From Candidatus Obscuribacterales bacterium (GTDB lineage Bacteria > Cyanobacteriota > Vampirovibrionia > Obscuribacterales > Obscuribacteraceae), in NCBI GenBank assembly GCA_019637435.1, contig JAHBVO010000001.1, forward strand, positions 806,001-870,000: a stretch of 64,000 bases of DNA, read 5' to 3'. Of the stretch, positions 44,852 through 53,082 are shown piece after piece. The position numbers and the translations under genes were made by a program. The notes beneath the pieces were generated by a model, which worked only from the letters and a program-made list of their open reading frames with translations, did not search any database and was not told the DNA's origin. How positions within the stretch are numbered: position 1 is the first letter of the stretch; the number at the start of each line of letters is the position of its first letter.

Positions 44852-45637
44852 CTAGTCGCCGAAGAAACGTTTGATTCGCGTTCTAAAATCTGAAGTCAGA
44901 TAGCTGCTGACGACGACGGTTTCGTGTTGCGGGAGAAGCCCACTTCGAGCGCCTTCCGACATTGCGCGTCGCACTGAGCGCTTCGACTCGATGATTGAAG
45001 CGTAACCGTTTTCCGCGATACGTTTTGAAACACGTTCAACAGTTGCTCGCAAATCTGCGACATCTTCTACCTTATTGACCAGTCCGATAGAATGCGCTTC
45101 TTGAGCGGTTATAACGTCTCCGGTGAACAGAATTTCTTTTGCTTTTGCCGGTCCCACCAGGTAGGTTAACCGAGCGATATTGTCGTCGTCCAGCACGATG
45201 CCTAGCCGCGATACGGGTACTCCGAAGGAGGCATTTGCACTTGCGTATCGCAAATCACAAGCGACCGAAAGTAATAAACCGCCACCGATGCAGGCGCCGT
45301 CAATCATGGCTATCAGCGGTAGTTCAAAGGCATAAACATAGTCGAGAGCTTCACTCAACGCGTGCCAAAAAGTTTGCGCGCGAGCGTAGTTATCGATTTG
45401 TTCCATCTCTTCGAGATCCGCACCAGATGCGAAGTTGCCTCCTGCGCCACAGAAGACGACAGCCTTTGCGCCATTGTCGTGCATCCAGGAAAGCTTTTCC
45501 GGAATCGCCATCCACATGTCGTGTGAGATCGCGTTTCGCATGCCAGGACGGTTTAGCGTTATCCAGCCCACACCATCGACTATTTCTGTTTGAACAATAT
45601 CGAACTTATCTTCCATGGACTTCTCGGTTTCTCGCAT
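44852..45637 (-). CDS. crotonase-fold protein without hydratase glutamates
   Basis: A 261-residue protein with the enoyl-CoA hydratase/isomerase fold: WITLNRPGMRNAIS, oxyanion-hole segments NFASGADLEEM and GACIGGGLLLSVACD, and FGVPVSRLGIVLDDDN. The two catalytic Glu of true hydratases (GGGxE and the Glu after FGxP) are Leu and Val, so water addition is unlikely; CoA-ester binding is probably kept. The ATG at 45637 overlaps the stop of the DUF192 gene by one base (TAATG); an internal ATG at 45616 is an alternative start. Third gene of an lnt-DUF192-crotonase operon. Confidence 0.85.
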   Translation of the reverse strand: MRETEKSMEDKFDIVQTEIVDGVGWITLNRPGMRNAISHDMWMAIPEKLSWMHDNGAKAVVFCGAGGNFASGADLEEMEQIDNYARAQTFWHALSEALDYVYAFELPLIAMIDGACIGGGLLLSVACDLRYASANASFGVPVSRLGIVLDDDNIARLTYLVGPAKAKEILFTGDVITAQEAHSIGLVNKVEDVADLRATVERVSKRIAENGYASIIESKRSVRRAMSEGARSGLLPQHETVVVSSYLTSDFRTRIKRFFGD

Positions 45638-46122
45638 TATTTAAAATCGAACTTCACAGTGTCACCTTCCTTGATACCATTCTTTTCACAGTATCCGGCG
45701 TTGACCTCGATAACTTCAGAGACGGAAACGTCTTCTCCTTCCGGATATGTCGGACATTGCGTCGGGTCTTGCGATTTGCATGGTGGCACGTCTTTGCAAA
45801 TGCGCATAATTTTGCCGTCTTTGATGAAGATCATGTCCAGCGAAATGAAGCAGTTGTACATCCAGAAGCGCACGCCGCGTGGCGGAGTGAAGAGGAACAC
45901 CATTCCGCTGTTCTGGTCCAGGGCTGTTCTGCCCATCAAGCCGCGCTCGATTTCTTTTGGAGTTTGAGCTACTTCCAGGTTGATGATGTTTTTTCCAATT
46001 GTGGCTGTTGGCATTTTTCCAATCGCTTCCAGAAACAAAGATTGCATTGTGAATGCCGTCACGAGGAGCGTCATTATGAGCGGAATTCGGAATTTAGTAG
46101 TCAATATCTTCACAACCACCAC
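45637..46122 (-). CDS. DUF192 family exported protein
   Basis: A 161-residue protein with an N-terminal membrane segment (IPLIMTLLVTAFTMQSLFL), then the DUF192 domain: TPKEIERGLMGRTALDQNSG, MVFLFTPPRGVRFWMYNCFI, LDMIFIKDGKI and a C-terminal VIEVNAGYCEKNGIKEGDTV. DUF192 proteins are small beta proteins with no firm function. It carries extra Cys residues (PPCKSQDPTQCP). It overlaps lnt by 13 bases and the crotonase start by one base, so it is translated as part of the same operon. Confidence 0.88.
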   Translation of the reverse strand: MVVVKILTTKFRIPLIMTLLVTAFTMQSLFLEAIGKMPTATIGKNIINLEVAQTPKEIERGLMGRTALDQNSGMVFLFTPPRGVRFWMYNCFISLDMIFIKDGKIMRICKDVPPCKSQDPTQCPTYPEGEDVSVSEVIEVNAGYCEKNGIKEGDTVKFDFK

Positions 46123-47777
46123 ATTTTACTGAAGGGAGTCTTACTGTACAGGAATTGTATCGTGTTGAGGAGCACTCCACGCCGTCCAGGTAAAGACATA
46201 CTGTTAATCATGCCGGTCGGGTCAATGACTGCCGAAATTCCGGTGTTGGCGGCAAGCACCAGGTAGCGCTCGTTTTCCACTGAGCGCAGCACCGCCGCCG
46301 CCAGCAATTGGCGATTGATTGATGCGTTGTGAAACCAGGCAAGGTTCGAAACATTTACAAGCAACGACGCTCCGTTTCGCACTTCGTCGGCGATGAGCTT
46401 CGGGTAGATCAGCTCGATATAAACCGACATCCCGACCTTGCCATACTGGCTTTTCGCCAGCTGTGCCGAGTGTGCAGACAGGTACGATTCCCGACTTGCC
46501 GGAATGCGACTGCGGACTCGATTTGGAATACGCTCGTCGTTGAAAAACTGTGGCGCGAATTCGCCAAGCGGAACAAGGCGTTGTTTTAGATACAAATCAC
46601 GGCTCTGACGAGCTGGCGTGATTAATTCAGCGCCATTCGCGAGTCCGTTTTGAAGCGTTTCAATCGTGCCGACGATGACTTCTTTCTTTTGTTTGAAAAC
46701 GATGTTTTTAAGGATACTCAGCAGGCAGCCAGGTTGCATTTGTGCGGCGTTAATAGCTCCTTCGGGCAAACAAAGCATCGAGGAGCCGAGGTTGGCACAC
46801 AGTGTCGAATAGCGTTTTGCGATATCTGTTGGTTTTGAAATATTCAACCGTTCTTCTTCGATCGTCACGTTGCCCTGTACGACTGCAACTGAAACCGGTG
46901 GTGAGTGCGAGTCCAGCGCCATCGCGGTGGCTGCGTCGATGCGCTCATTGATAGCCGCGATGCGTGTGTTGCCCCACGAGCAGATCCCGATTAGAGCGAT
47001 AATCGTGACGGTGAAATCGAACAAGCCACCGAATCTGGTGGAGAAATTGTCTGTTCGTGCGCCGAGTCTACGCGCACTATGACTGACTTCCAGGAATAGA
47101 TTCGCGATGGTGGCATTGACCAGTACGATTATAAAATCGATGCTGCCACTGCCGCCGATTGATGCGAGTTGAATGAGCGGAAGCTGCTTGTATTGCGAAT
47201 AGGCGAGTTGGTTTATCGGCAATCCTACAAAAATCTCTGAAGGTGCGATCATCCACTGCAGAAAAACCCAGATCAGTGGCGTGGATAGAAGGTATGGGAA
47301 GAATGGTCTTTCGATGTTTGGAAGGAAACCGGCGCGCAGCGGCAAACAATACACAAGCGTTGCGAAGCCTGCAATCAGAAGCGCCTGGTGGAATGATTCG
47401 AGGATCCAGATGAACATGCTGATCTGAGTGCCAAGAATTTCATGGAACCCGAGCCAGCTAAGAGTACCCAAACCGAGATACCAGGAAAGCGAGACACCGT
47501 GATAGCCGACGCCAAATGCAAGTCCAACGGAAGCCGCTTCTAGTTTGCTGTTGACTCCTCGCAGCAGCACCAGAAGTGGTGCCAAACCGATCCACGCCAA
47601 CCACCAGAGCTCGAAACCGGCGCTGGACAGCCCGAATAGACAACCGAAGAAAAATGCTACCGGCAGTTTATAACCGACGCCGAGACGCTGCAGCGCAGTT
47701 TTTCTGCCGAATAGCTCGGTGGTATCTCTAACTACTTGCTTGCTGAACACTCTTCGGCTACTCTCTGTACGTGTCAA
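46110..47777 (-). CDS. apolipoprotein N-acyltransferase-like protein with nucleophile replaced by Tyr
   Basis: A 555-residue membrane protein. Eight or so helices in the first half (including GFELWWLAWIGLAPLLVLLR) lead to a nitrilase-like domain. Catalytic Glu is E339 (LPEGAIN), Lys is K398 (KQRLVPLGEF), and E406 is in PLGEF. The nucleophile site, usually I-C-Y-E, reads VYIE with Y453 in place of Cys. Lnt N-acylates lipoproteins in the periplasmic leaflet; without the thiol it cannot form the acyl-enzyme. The TTG start lacks a ribosome site, so the true start could be further in. Heads the operon with DUF192 and crotonase. Confidence 0.85.
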   Translation of the reverse strand: MTRTESSRRVFSKQVVRDTTELFGRKTALQRLGVGYKLPVAFFFGCLFGLSSAGFELWWLAWIGLAPLLVLLRGVNSKLEAASVGLAFGVGYHGVSLSWYLGLGTLSWLGFHEILGTQISMFIWILESFHQALLIAGFATLVYCLPLRAGFLPNIERPFFPYLLSTPLIWVFLQWMIAPSEIFVGLPINQLAYSQYKQLPLIQLASIGGSGSIDFIIVLVNATIANLFLEVSHSARRLGARTDNFSTRFGGLFDFTVTIIALIGICSWGNTRIAAINERIDAATAMALDSHSPPVSVAVVQGNVTIEEERLNISKPTDIAKRYSTLCANLGSSMLCLPEGAINAAQMQPGCLLSILKNIVFKQKKEVIVGTIETLQNGLANGAELITPARQSRDLYLKQRLVPLGEFAPQFFNDERIPNRVRSRIPASRESYLSAHSAQLAKSQYGKVGMSVYIELIYPKLIADEVRNGASLLVNVSNLAWFHNASINRQLLAAAVLRSVENERYLVLAANTGISAVIDPTGMINSMSLPGRRGVLLNTIQFLYSKTPFSKMWWL

Positions 47778-47828
47778 TGTTACACGGTCTTGAGCTTCTT
47801 TGTTTGAGAGTTATTTGAGGGATATCTG

Positions 47829-48362
47829 TTGTCGACTCATAGAATATTGGGAATCGACCCGGGAACAGCCGCAGTGGGCTTCGGTGTCGTGGACAAGAGA
47901 GAAGGTGACTCTTATCGATATATAACTTCGGGGGTTATCTCTACCCCCAAAACAATGAGCAATCCGCAGCGCCTTGCGATGATTCGCGCGGACATGATCA
48001 CACTTTTAGATGAGTATAAGCCGGATGTAGTAGCAGTCGAGGCTATTTTCTTTTTCAAGAATGCCAAAACCCTCGTTCCGGTATCGCAAGCGCGGGGCGT
48101 GATTCTTGAGTCGGCTGCTACTGGAGGCTATGACATCGCGGAGTACACGCCGATGCAGGTTAAGCTCTGCCTGACCGGCCATGGGCGTGCAGACAAGTCT
48201 TTTGTTCAAACCGCTGTCGCTAAACTGCTAAATCTGTCGCAGATAATTAAACCGGATGATGCCAACGACGCGATTGCCATTGCCGTTTGTCATGCCCGTA
48301 TGGATGTGTCATCTGCGGTGCGCGCCGCCTTGCGCACCAACGCGGAAGTTCAGAAGCAATAG
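47829..48362 (+). CDS. ruvC: Holliday junction resolvase RuvC
   Basis: A 177-residue enzyme of usual length. Acidic catalytic residues lie in LGIDPGTAAVGFG, VVAVEAIFFFKN and PDDANDAIAIAVCHAR, and the family block 'ARGVILESAATGGYDIAEYT' is present. It resolves Holliday junctions in recombination. The TTG start has GAGGG 7 bases before it. Divergent from lnt; ruvA and ruvB are not in the window. Confidence 0.96.
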   Translation: MSTHRILGIDPGTAAVGFGVVDKREGDSYRYITSGVISTPKTMSNPQRLAMIRADMITLLDEYKPDVVAVEAIFFFKNAKTLVPVSQARGVILESAATGGYDIAEYTPMQVKLCLTGHGRADKSFVQTAVAKLLNLSQIIKPDDANDAIAIAVCHARMDVSSAVRAALRTNAEVQKQ

Positions 48363-48555
48363 ATTCTCCGCAAGGTATGAGAAATTTCGCGCAGTCATGC
48401 CGCAGTTGGAATGTCAGCGGACTGGCAGCGGGCTAGCATAGAAGATGCTGAAGAAAAAACTATGGATCGAATGGATGTCAAGATACCGGTTCTACAATAG
48501 ATTCAACTCAAACTGAGTCGTTATTGTCTGAACATAGATTTTTCCGAAGGACCCA

Positions 48556-48720
48556 ATGAAAGCTGTAAAACTGTTTGTGCTGCTCGTCTTCTGTACTGTT
48601 GCCATTCTCGGTTTGGAGTGGTTCGTCACACGCGGAGCATTGACGCCAATTCTTGGAGTTTTTCTAATCGTATACCTGATTCTTGAAAAAATAAAAGAGC
48701 AGAAGGGCACGAACCATTAG
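48556..48720 (+). CDS. 54-residue membrane protein
   Basis: The frame MKAVKLFVLLVFCTVAILGL, then two hydrophobic stretches and a basic tail (EKIKEQKGTNH), has GAAGGA 4 bases before its ATG. Two membrane helices (about 5-20 and 29-44) fill most of the protein. Size and basic tail are typical of small inner-membrane peptides. No family recognised. Confidence 0.55.
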   Translation: MKAVKLFVLLVFCTVAILGLEWFVTRGALTPILGVFLIVYLILEKIKEQKGTNH

Positions 48721-48775
48721 ATGAGAAGACCCCTCGCCATCGGCGTGCAAAACGCTATGGCGCGACAGGCTCAAA

Positions 48776-48840
48776 CTGAATAGAGCTGAACTGAACTGTA
48801 CTGAATAGCACTGAACTGAACTGAATAGCACTGAACTGAA
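48776..48840. repeat. 20-bp tandem repeat between convergent genes
   Basis: CTGAATAGCACTGAACTGAA occurs exactly at 48801-48820 and 48821-48840; a third copy with two differences is at 48776-48795. The unit is itself built from CTGAA/ACTGA words. It lies between the 54-residue protein and the HAD gene, both of which end here. Candidate slippage-prone minisatellite. Confidence 0.85.
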
Positions 48841-48861
48841 CTGAACTGTCTTTGTTCGCGC

Positions 48862-49557
48862 CTAGATAGTGTCGGCAGTCTCATGAGGGACTGCTTCTAA
48901 GCGTGACAGGATTTCCGAATATTTGTGAAATACCAGATGTGGTTCATGGTTTCGCAATTCGGTGAAGTCGTAGTAGGTCAAGTGTTCATCAGGCAGAAAC
49001 AAAGCTTTGTGCAAACCGGCAGCTTCCGCGGCCAGCATGTCGGCTGATGAGTCACCAACGAATAGACTTGTTTCAGGAGTGCCGCCTATTTCTGCCAATC
49101 CCTTGAAGACGGGCTCTGGATGCGGCTTGAAATTGACGATATCATCGGCGGTGATAACTGTTCCAAAATAACCTTCCAGATTTTTCTCCTGGATGAAAGT
49201 GCGAACGACCTTTTTCGTCGAAGAGGTTACGATACCGAGTTTGATACCACGAAGTCTGCAGGCTTCCAGAAAGTTCTCAACGTCATCGAATAGAACGGCC
49301 TCAGGCATTGCCGCTTCTAGACCGACATTTACATGCGCACCGAAATCGGTTATCGACGGCAGTTCAAAGTCGACGACGAGATCTCTCCACGGGCGATAGA
49401 AACATTTGCCGATCACTTCCTCTGTCGCAAGATTGATACCATACTGTGACAGCGCATATTGATATGCGCGCATCCACATCGGCAGCGAGTGCGTCAACGT
49501 GCCGTCAAAGTCGAAAAGGATTGTTGAATACTGCAAAATTAGATACCTGAAAGCCAA
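48862..49557 (-). CDS. HAD-superfamily phosphatase (phosphoglycolate phosphatase-like)
   Basis: A 231-residue HAD hydrolase with motif I LFDFDGTLTHS, motif II VTSSTKK, Lys/motif III KPHPEP and motif IV VGDSSADMLAAEAAG. The helical cap (about 25-90) is that of subfamily IA enzymes such as Gph or beta-phosphoglucomutase. The substrate is not readable. The start is a TTG with AAGGGA 5 bases before. It lies 37 bp after the cobalamin-binding protein gene, same strand. Confidence 0.88.
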   Translation of the reverse strand: MAFRYLILQYSTILFDFDGTLTHSLPMWMRAYQYALSQYGINLATEEVIGKCFYRPWRDLVVDFELPSITDFGAHVNVGLEAAMPEAVLFDDVENFLEACRLRGIKLGIVTSSTKKVVRTFIQEKNLEGYFGTVITADDIVNFKPHPEPVFKGLAEIGGTPETSLFVGDSSADMLAAEAAGLHKALFLPDEHLTYYDFTELRNHEPHLVFHKYSEILSRLEAVPHETADTI

Positions 49558-49594
49558 GTAAATCCCTTGGAAACATCCAAGTTATAGCAGAAAT

Positions 49595-50545
49595 TCAGGG
49601 ACAAGAAAACTCGATCCAGCCGGTACCTTTATGTCCGTAATCAAAACTCTCTGGATAAATCATCTCTGCCATCATCTCAAGACTCTCTACCAGTCTGGGT
49701 CCCGGACGATTGAAATATTGGTTGCCGTCGGCGACATACACGTGTTTACTTTTCACCGCTTTCAGGTTTTCATAACCCGGCTTTCCTGAAATCAAATGCA
49801 TCTCTTGCAAGGTTCTCTCATTGTCAAAACCGCACGGCGTCACGATTAAGACATCAGGGTCTTTTTGAACCACGTCATCCCACTGCATCCAGGGCGAATG
49901 CTTTCCGGCAACGCCGAAGAGGTTTTCGCCGCCTACAAGATCAACAAGTTCCGGCATCCAGTTGCCGGCCGCCATCAAAGGATCAATCCACTCGATAATT
50001 GCTACGGTGCGTTTCCTTTCTTCTTGTTTAGAAACCGCCTGCGCCTTTTCACTTACTTCAGAGATTCTCTGTTTAAGTCCGCTGATGACGACTTCGGCTT
50101 TCTCTGGAATCTCTAACGCATTGCCGACTTTTCTAATGTCGGTCCACACATCTTCCATACAATCAGGTTGGAGTGACACGATATGAGGTTGAGACGTAAT
50201 CAAGTCGCAGACAGCCACCTCTACATCTTTGAGGCTGACCGCGCAAACTTCGCACTGCGCCTGCGTTATGATGTGTGTCGGAGCGAGTTCGTTCAGTTTA
50301 TCCGCAAATACTTTATAAACAGAAAGGGATTCTTGAACAATTGCCTTTACGCGTTGATCGATTTCATAGCTGCTGCCATCAACGTTGAATTTCGGTCCTG
50401 TACAGACCGGCAAGCTCTTTACGGACAATGGAAAATCGCATTCGTGGGATCGCCCGACCATGTATTTCCCCATGTCGAGTGCGTGAATTATTTCGGTCGA
50501 GCTGGCGATCAGTGACACTATGCGCGGTGCTGTTTCCTTTGCCAT
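49595..50545 (-). CDS. BtuF-like cobalamin-binding protein without signal peptide
   Basis: A 316-residue protein of the periplasmic-binding fold: 'RIVSLIASSTEIIHALDMGK', 'LAPTHIITQAQCEVCAVSLK', PWMQWDDVVQKDPDVLIVTP, then VYVADGNQYFNRPGPRLVE. These resemble vitamin B12-binding BtuF proteins, but the protein starts directly with the mature fold and has no signal peptide or lipobox. It may be a cytoplasmic binder or use a different start; GAGGAT just before the ATG argues for this start. No ABC permease is adjacent. Confidence 0.85.
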   Translation of the reverse strand: MAKETAPRIVSLIASSTEIIHALDMGKYMVGRSHECDFPLSVKSLPVCTGPKFNVDGSSYEIDQRVKAIVQESLSVYKVFADKLNELAPTHIITQAQCEVCAVSLKDVEVAVCDLITSQPHIVSLQPDCMEDVWTDIRKVGNALEIPEKAEVVISGLKQRISEVSEKAQAVSKQEERKRTVAIIEWIDPLMAAGNWMPELVDLVGGENLFGVAGKHSPWMQWDDVVQKDPDVLIVTPCGFDNERTLQEMHLISGKPGYENLKAVKSKHVYVADGNQYFNRPGPRLVESLEMMAEMIYPESFDYGHKGTGWIEFSCP

Positions 50546-50591
50546 TTTATCCTCGCAAAATTAACCGTTTACTTTCGCTCCGAAACCTGCT

Positions 50592-51692
50592 TTATGAGCC
50601 AAGAAGACTTCGGTCCACAGATGTGACGTCAGGATACCCTGACAAAATAAGCGCGTTGCGAAGTTCGTCCTTTAACGTTTCCATCACTTTATACACGCCA
50701 TCTTCGCCTTCGAGTGCTAAACCCCAGAGCATGGGACGACCGACGAGGACGGCTTTTGCGCCGAATGCCAGAGCTTTGAGAATATCGGTTCCACGGCGGA
50801 TGCCACCATCGACGATGACCGGAACCTTACCGTTTGCTGCGTTGACGACATCAGAAAGAGCATCAATCGTAGCGACCGTCGTGTCTAGTTGGCGTCCCCC
50901 GTGGTTAGAGACGATGATGCCGGCAGCGCCGTTTTCAATCGCGAGTTTTGTGTCGTCGGCTCTCAAAACGCCTTTGACTAATACCGGCAATTTAGTTTGC
51001 TTCGTTATCCATCTCAAACTTTCCCAGGTCAAGCTCACGTCATACATCGACGCGATGTAGGCAGCAAGCCCGGAGTCACCCTCTTTTTCCGGAATACTTT
51101 GGAGGGCGCCGGTCAAATTTCCACACTTCAGATGAGAAGGTAAATGAAAAAGGTTTCGCATATCTCGGAATCTTCTTCCGAGAACCGGTGAATCAACAGT
51201 TACCACGATGGCTTTAAAACCTGCAGCTGCTGCCCGTTCCAGCAGGTCAACTGTGATCTGCCGATCTTTGTAGACGTACAGTTGAAACCACAGTGGAGTC
51301 GACCCAGCTTCCGCAATCTCTTCCATTGAAGACGTCGCCAGTGTGCTGACCACCATGCCGCATCCGGCTCTGCCAGCCGCTCTTGCCATCGCAATTTCGC
51401 CATGCTCATGTGCCAGACGTTGAAACGCCATCGGAGCGATCATAAGTGGACTCGCCAATCGCGTTCCCAAGATCTCGACTTCCATGTTCAACTTGCTTGA
51501 ATCTACAAGCATGCGTGGAAACAGTTTTATCCTGTTGAACGCATCGATGTTATCCCGCAGCGTCAGCTCATCTCCGGCGCCACCGGCGTAATAATCGAAC
51601 GTCATCCGGTTCAGCTTCTCCTGCGCCAAACCTTCCAGTTCATTCAAACTGCAGTAAACCGCCGAATTCGTTTTCAAACTATTTTCAGTCAT
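50592..51692 (-). CDS. FMN-dependent alpha-hydroxy acid oxidase/dehydrogenase
   Basis: A 366-residue (beta/alpha)8 flavoenzyme. Family marks: FDYYAGGAGDELTLRDN near the N terminus, PLMIAPMAFQRLAHEHGE, active-site His and Arg in IIVSNHGGRQLD, Lys in VLVKGVLR, and the FMN phosphate site 'VIVDGGIRRGTDILKALAFG'. It oxidises 2-hydroxy acids such as glycolate or lactate with oxygen or a carrier. Glycolate would make sense near a phosphoglycolate-phosphatase-like gene, but that link is inference. The M24 peptidase gene lies 45 bp upstream on the same strand. Confidence 0.93.
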   Translation of the reverse strand: MTENSLKTNSAVYCSLNELEGLAQEKLNRMTFDYYAGGAGDELTLRDNIDAFNRIKLFPRMLVDSSKLNMEVEILGTRLASPLMIAPMAFQRLAHEHGEIAMARAAGRAGCGMVVSTLATSSMEEIAEAGSTPLWFQLYVYKDRQITVDLLERAAAAGFKAIVVTVDSPVLGRRFRDMRNLFHLPSHLKCGNLTGALQSIPEKEGDSGLAAYIASMYDVSLTWESLRWITKQTKLPVLVKGVLRADDTKLAIENGAAGIIVSNHGGRQLDTTVATIDALSDVVNAANGKVPVIVDGGIRRGTDILKALAFGAKAVLVGRPMLWGLALEGEDGVYKVMETLKDELRNALILSGYPDVTSVDRSLLGS

Positions 51693-51737
51693 CGTGCGTG
51701 TGTCTGCCTATCCAAAATGGCATCCTGCTATGCCTAT

Positions 51738-52949
51738 TCAGTCGGCGAGGATCGGAATAATTTTCTCTTGAATCGGACCGCCCGCCACAAGCGTTTTCCC
51801 TTCCTCGATGTAGACATCAATTTCGGAACGCACTCCGAACTCCTTGAGGTATACGCCTGGCTCAATGGAGAATCCGTGTTTATAAATCAAAACTCTCTCG
51901 TCTTTGGTTTCGAGATTGTCCAGATTGGCGCCATTTCCGTGGACTTCAGTTCCAATCGAATGACCGGTGCGGTGGATGAAATAGTCCGCGTATCCGCGTT
52001 CGCGAATGTAGGTACGCGCGACTTCATCGACTTGCCATCCGTGCAATACTTCGCCTTTGGCAACGGCATCCTTGACGTGATCTAATGCAGCATCTCGAGC
52101 GCCTTTCACGATATCGAAAATTTTGACGAACTCTGTCGGCACTTCCGTCCCCACGTAGCCGGTCCAGGTGATGTCACCATATATGGCATCACGCACATCG
52201 CGACGTTTCGCCCAAATATCCAGCAATAAGAAATCGCCCTTCTTTATTGGGGCATGCTCTTCTTTGCTTGGTTGATAGTGAGGCAGTCCGCTGTGACCAT
52301 TAACCGCTACTATCGGCGGCGAGTAGGTCGTCATTTCGTAATGGTCGAATCTACCCATAATGAATTGTTGAATGTCGTATTCATTGACGGCCTCGCCTTT
52401 GTTAATCAGCCGTTTCACTTCTGCGAAAGCCTCAAAAACAATTTTACGCAGACTCTCGACTGCGTAGATATGAGTCTGCAACTGCGCTTCAGACCAGCTC
52501 GCTTCAAATGCCTGGACAAGGTTGCCACTTGTGACGACGTTTTTTCCAAGAGAACGAATAAGCTCGATTGTGCCGGCATCGACGCGTGAGACATAGGGCA
52601 CTGCATTCTTCGGTGAGTATTGCATGGCGATCGATTTCGCATCGGTGAGAATATCTCCCAGCTTTTGCTCCAGCTGTTTCCAACCGACATAGACTTCTTT
52701 GGTGCCTGGTAGTGCGTCGAGAACGTCGAGTTCGATGCCGTGCACCAGTTTGACCGGTTCTCCTTTGGCAGGCACATAGTAAAACCAGCGGCGTGTCATG
52801 TGTCCTTCAGTCATACCCAGGATGCTGAGCGCAATCGGGTCATTGTTCTTGAAGTAGTAAAACAGCCAGCCGTCGATTGATTCGGATCGAAGCTGTTCTT
52901 GAATTCGCTCGATTAACGTTGTGCTGGTTTTGCTCGCGGTGGCAGACAT
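51738..52949 (-). CDS. M24 family metallopeptidase (Xaa-Pro aminopeptidase-like)
   Basis: A 403-residue protein with an N-terminal creatinase-type domain (IQEQLRSESIDGWLFYYF) and a C-terminal pita-bread fold. Metal ligands fit the family: Asp in LLLDIWAK and in IYGDITW, His in HRTGHSIGTEVHG, and Glu in SIEPGVYLKEFGVRSEID. It likely removes or cleaves peptides with proline at the second position. AGAGGG lies 5 bases before the ATG. It is divergent from the kinase gene at 53083. Confidence 0.9.
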   Translation of the reverse strand: MSATASKTSTTLIERIQEQLRSESIDGWLFYYFKNNDPIALSILGMTEGHMTRRWFYYVPAKGEPVKLVHGIELDVLDALPGTKEVYVGWKQLEQKLGDILTDAKSIAMQYSPKNAVPYVSRVDAGTIELIRSLGKNVVTSGNLVQAFEASWSEAQLQTHIYAVESLRKIVFEAFAEVKRLINKGEAVNEYDIQQFIMGRFDHYEMTTYSPPIVAVNGHSGLPHYQPSKEEHAPIKKGDFLLLDIWAKRRDVRDAIYGDITWTGYVGTEVPTEFVKIFDIVKGARDAALDHVKDAVAKGEVLHGWQVDEVARTYIRERGYADYFIHRTGHSIGTEVHGNGANLDNLETKDERVLIYKHGFSIEPGVYLKEFGVRSEIDVYIEEGKTLVAGGPIQEKIIPILAD

Positions 52950-53082
52950 GGCGACCCTCTTCGGTGCGGTGCTTCCTGGAAGCTGCTATTTTAGCAACTC
53001 GATTCGCCCACTGTGCGAGGAATCTGTCGAATCGGGGCATAATTTTCTTGAGCCTCAGTTTACGGCGCTGCGTTGAAGTTTA

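Noticed and set aside
45139..46266. 375-codon open frame opposite crotonase, DUF192 and lnt genes
   Set aside because: It crosses three well-supported genes on the other strand and its product is Arg/His-rich with no domain.
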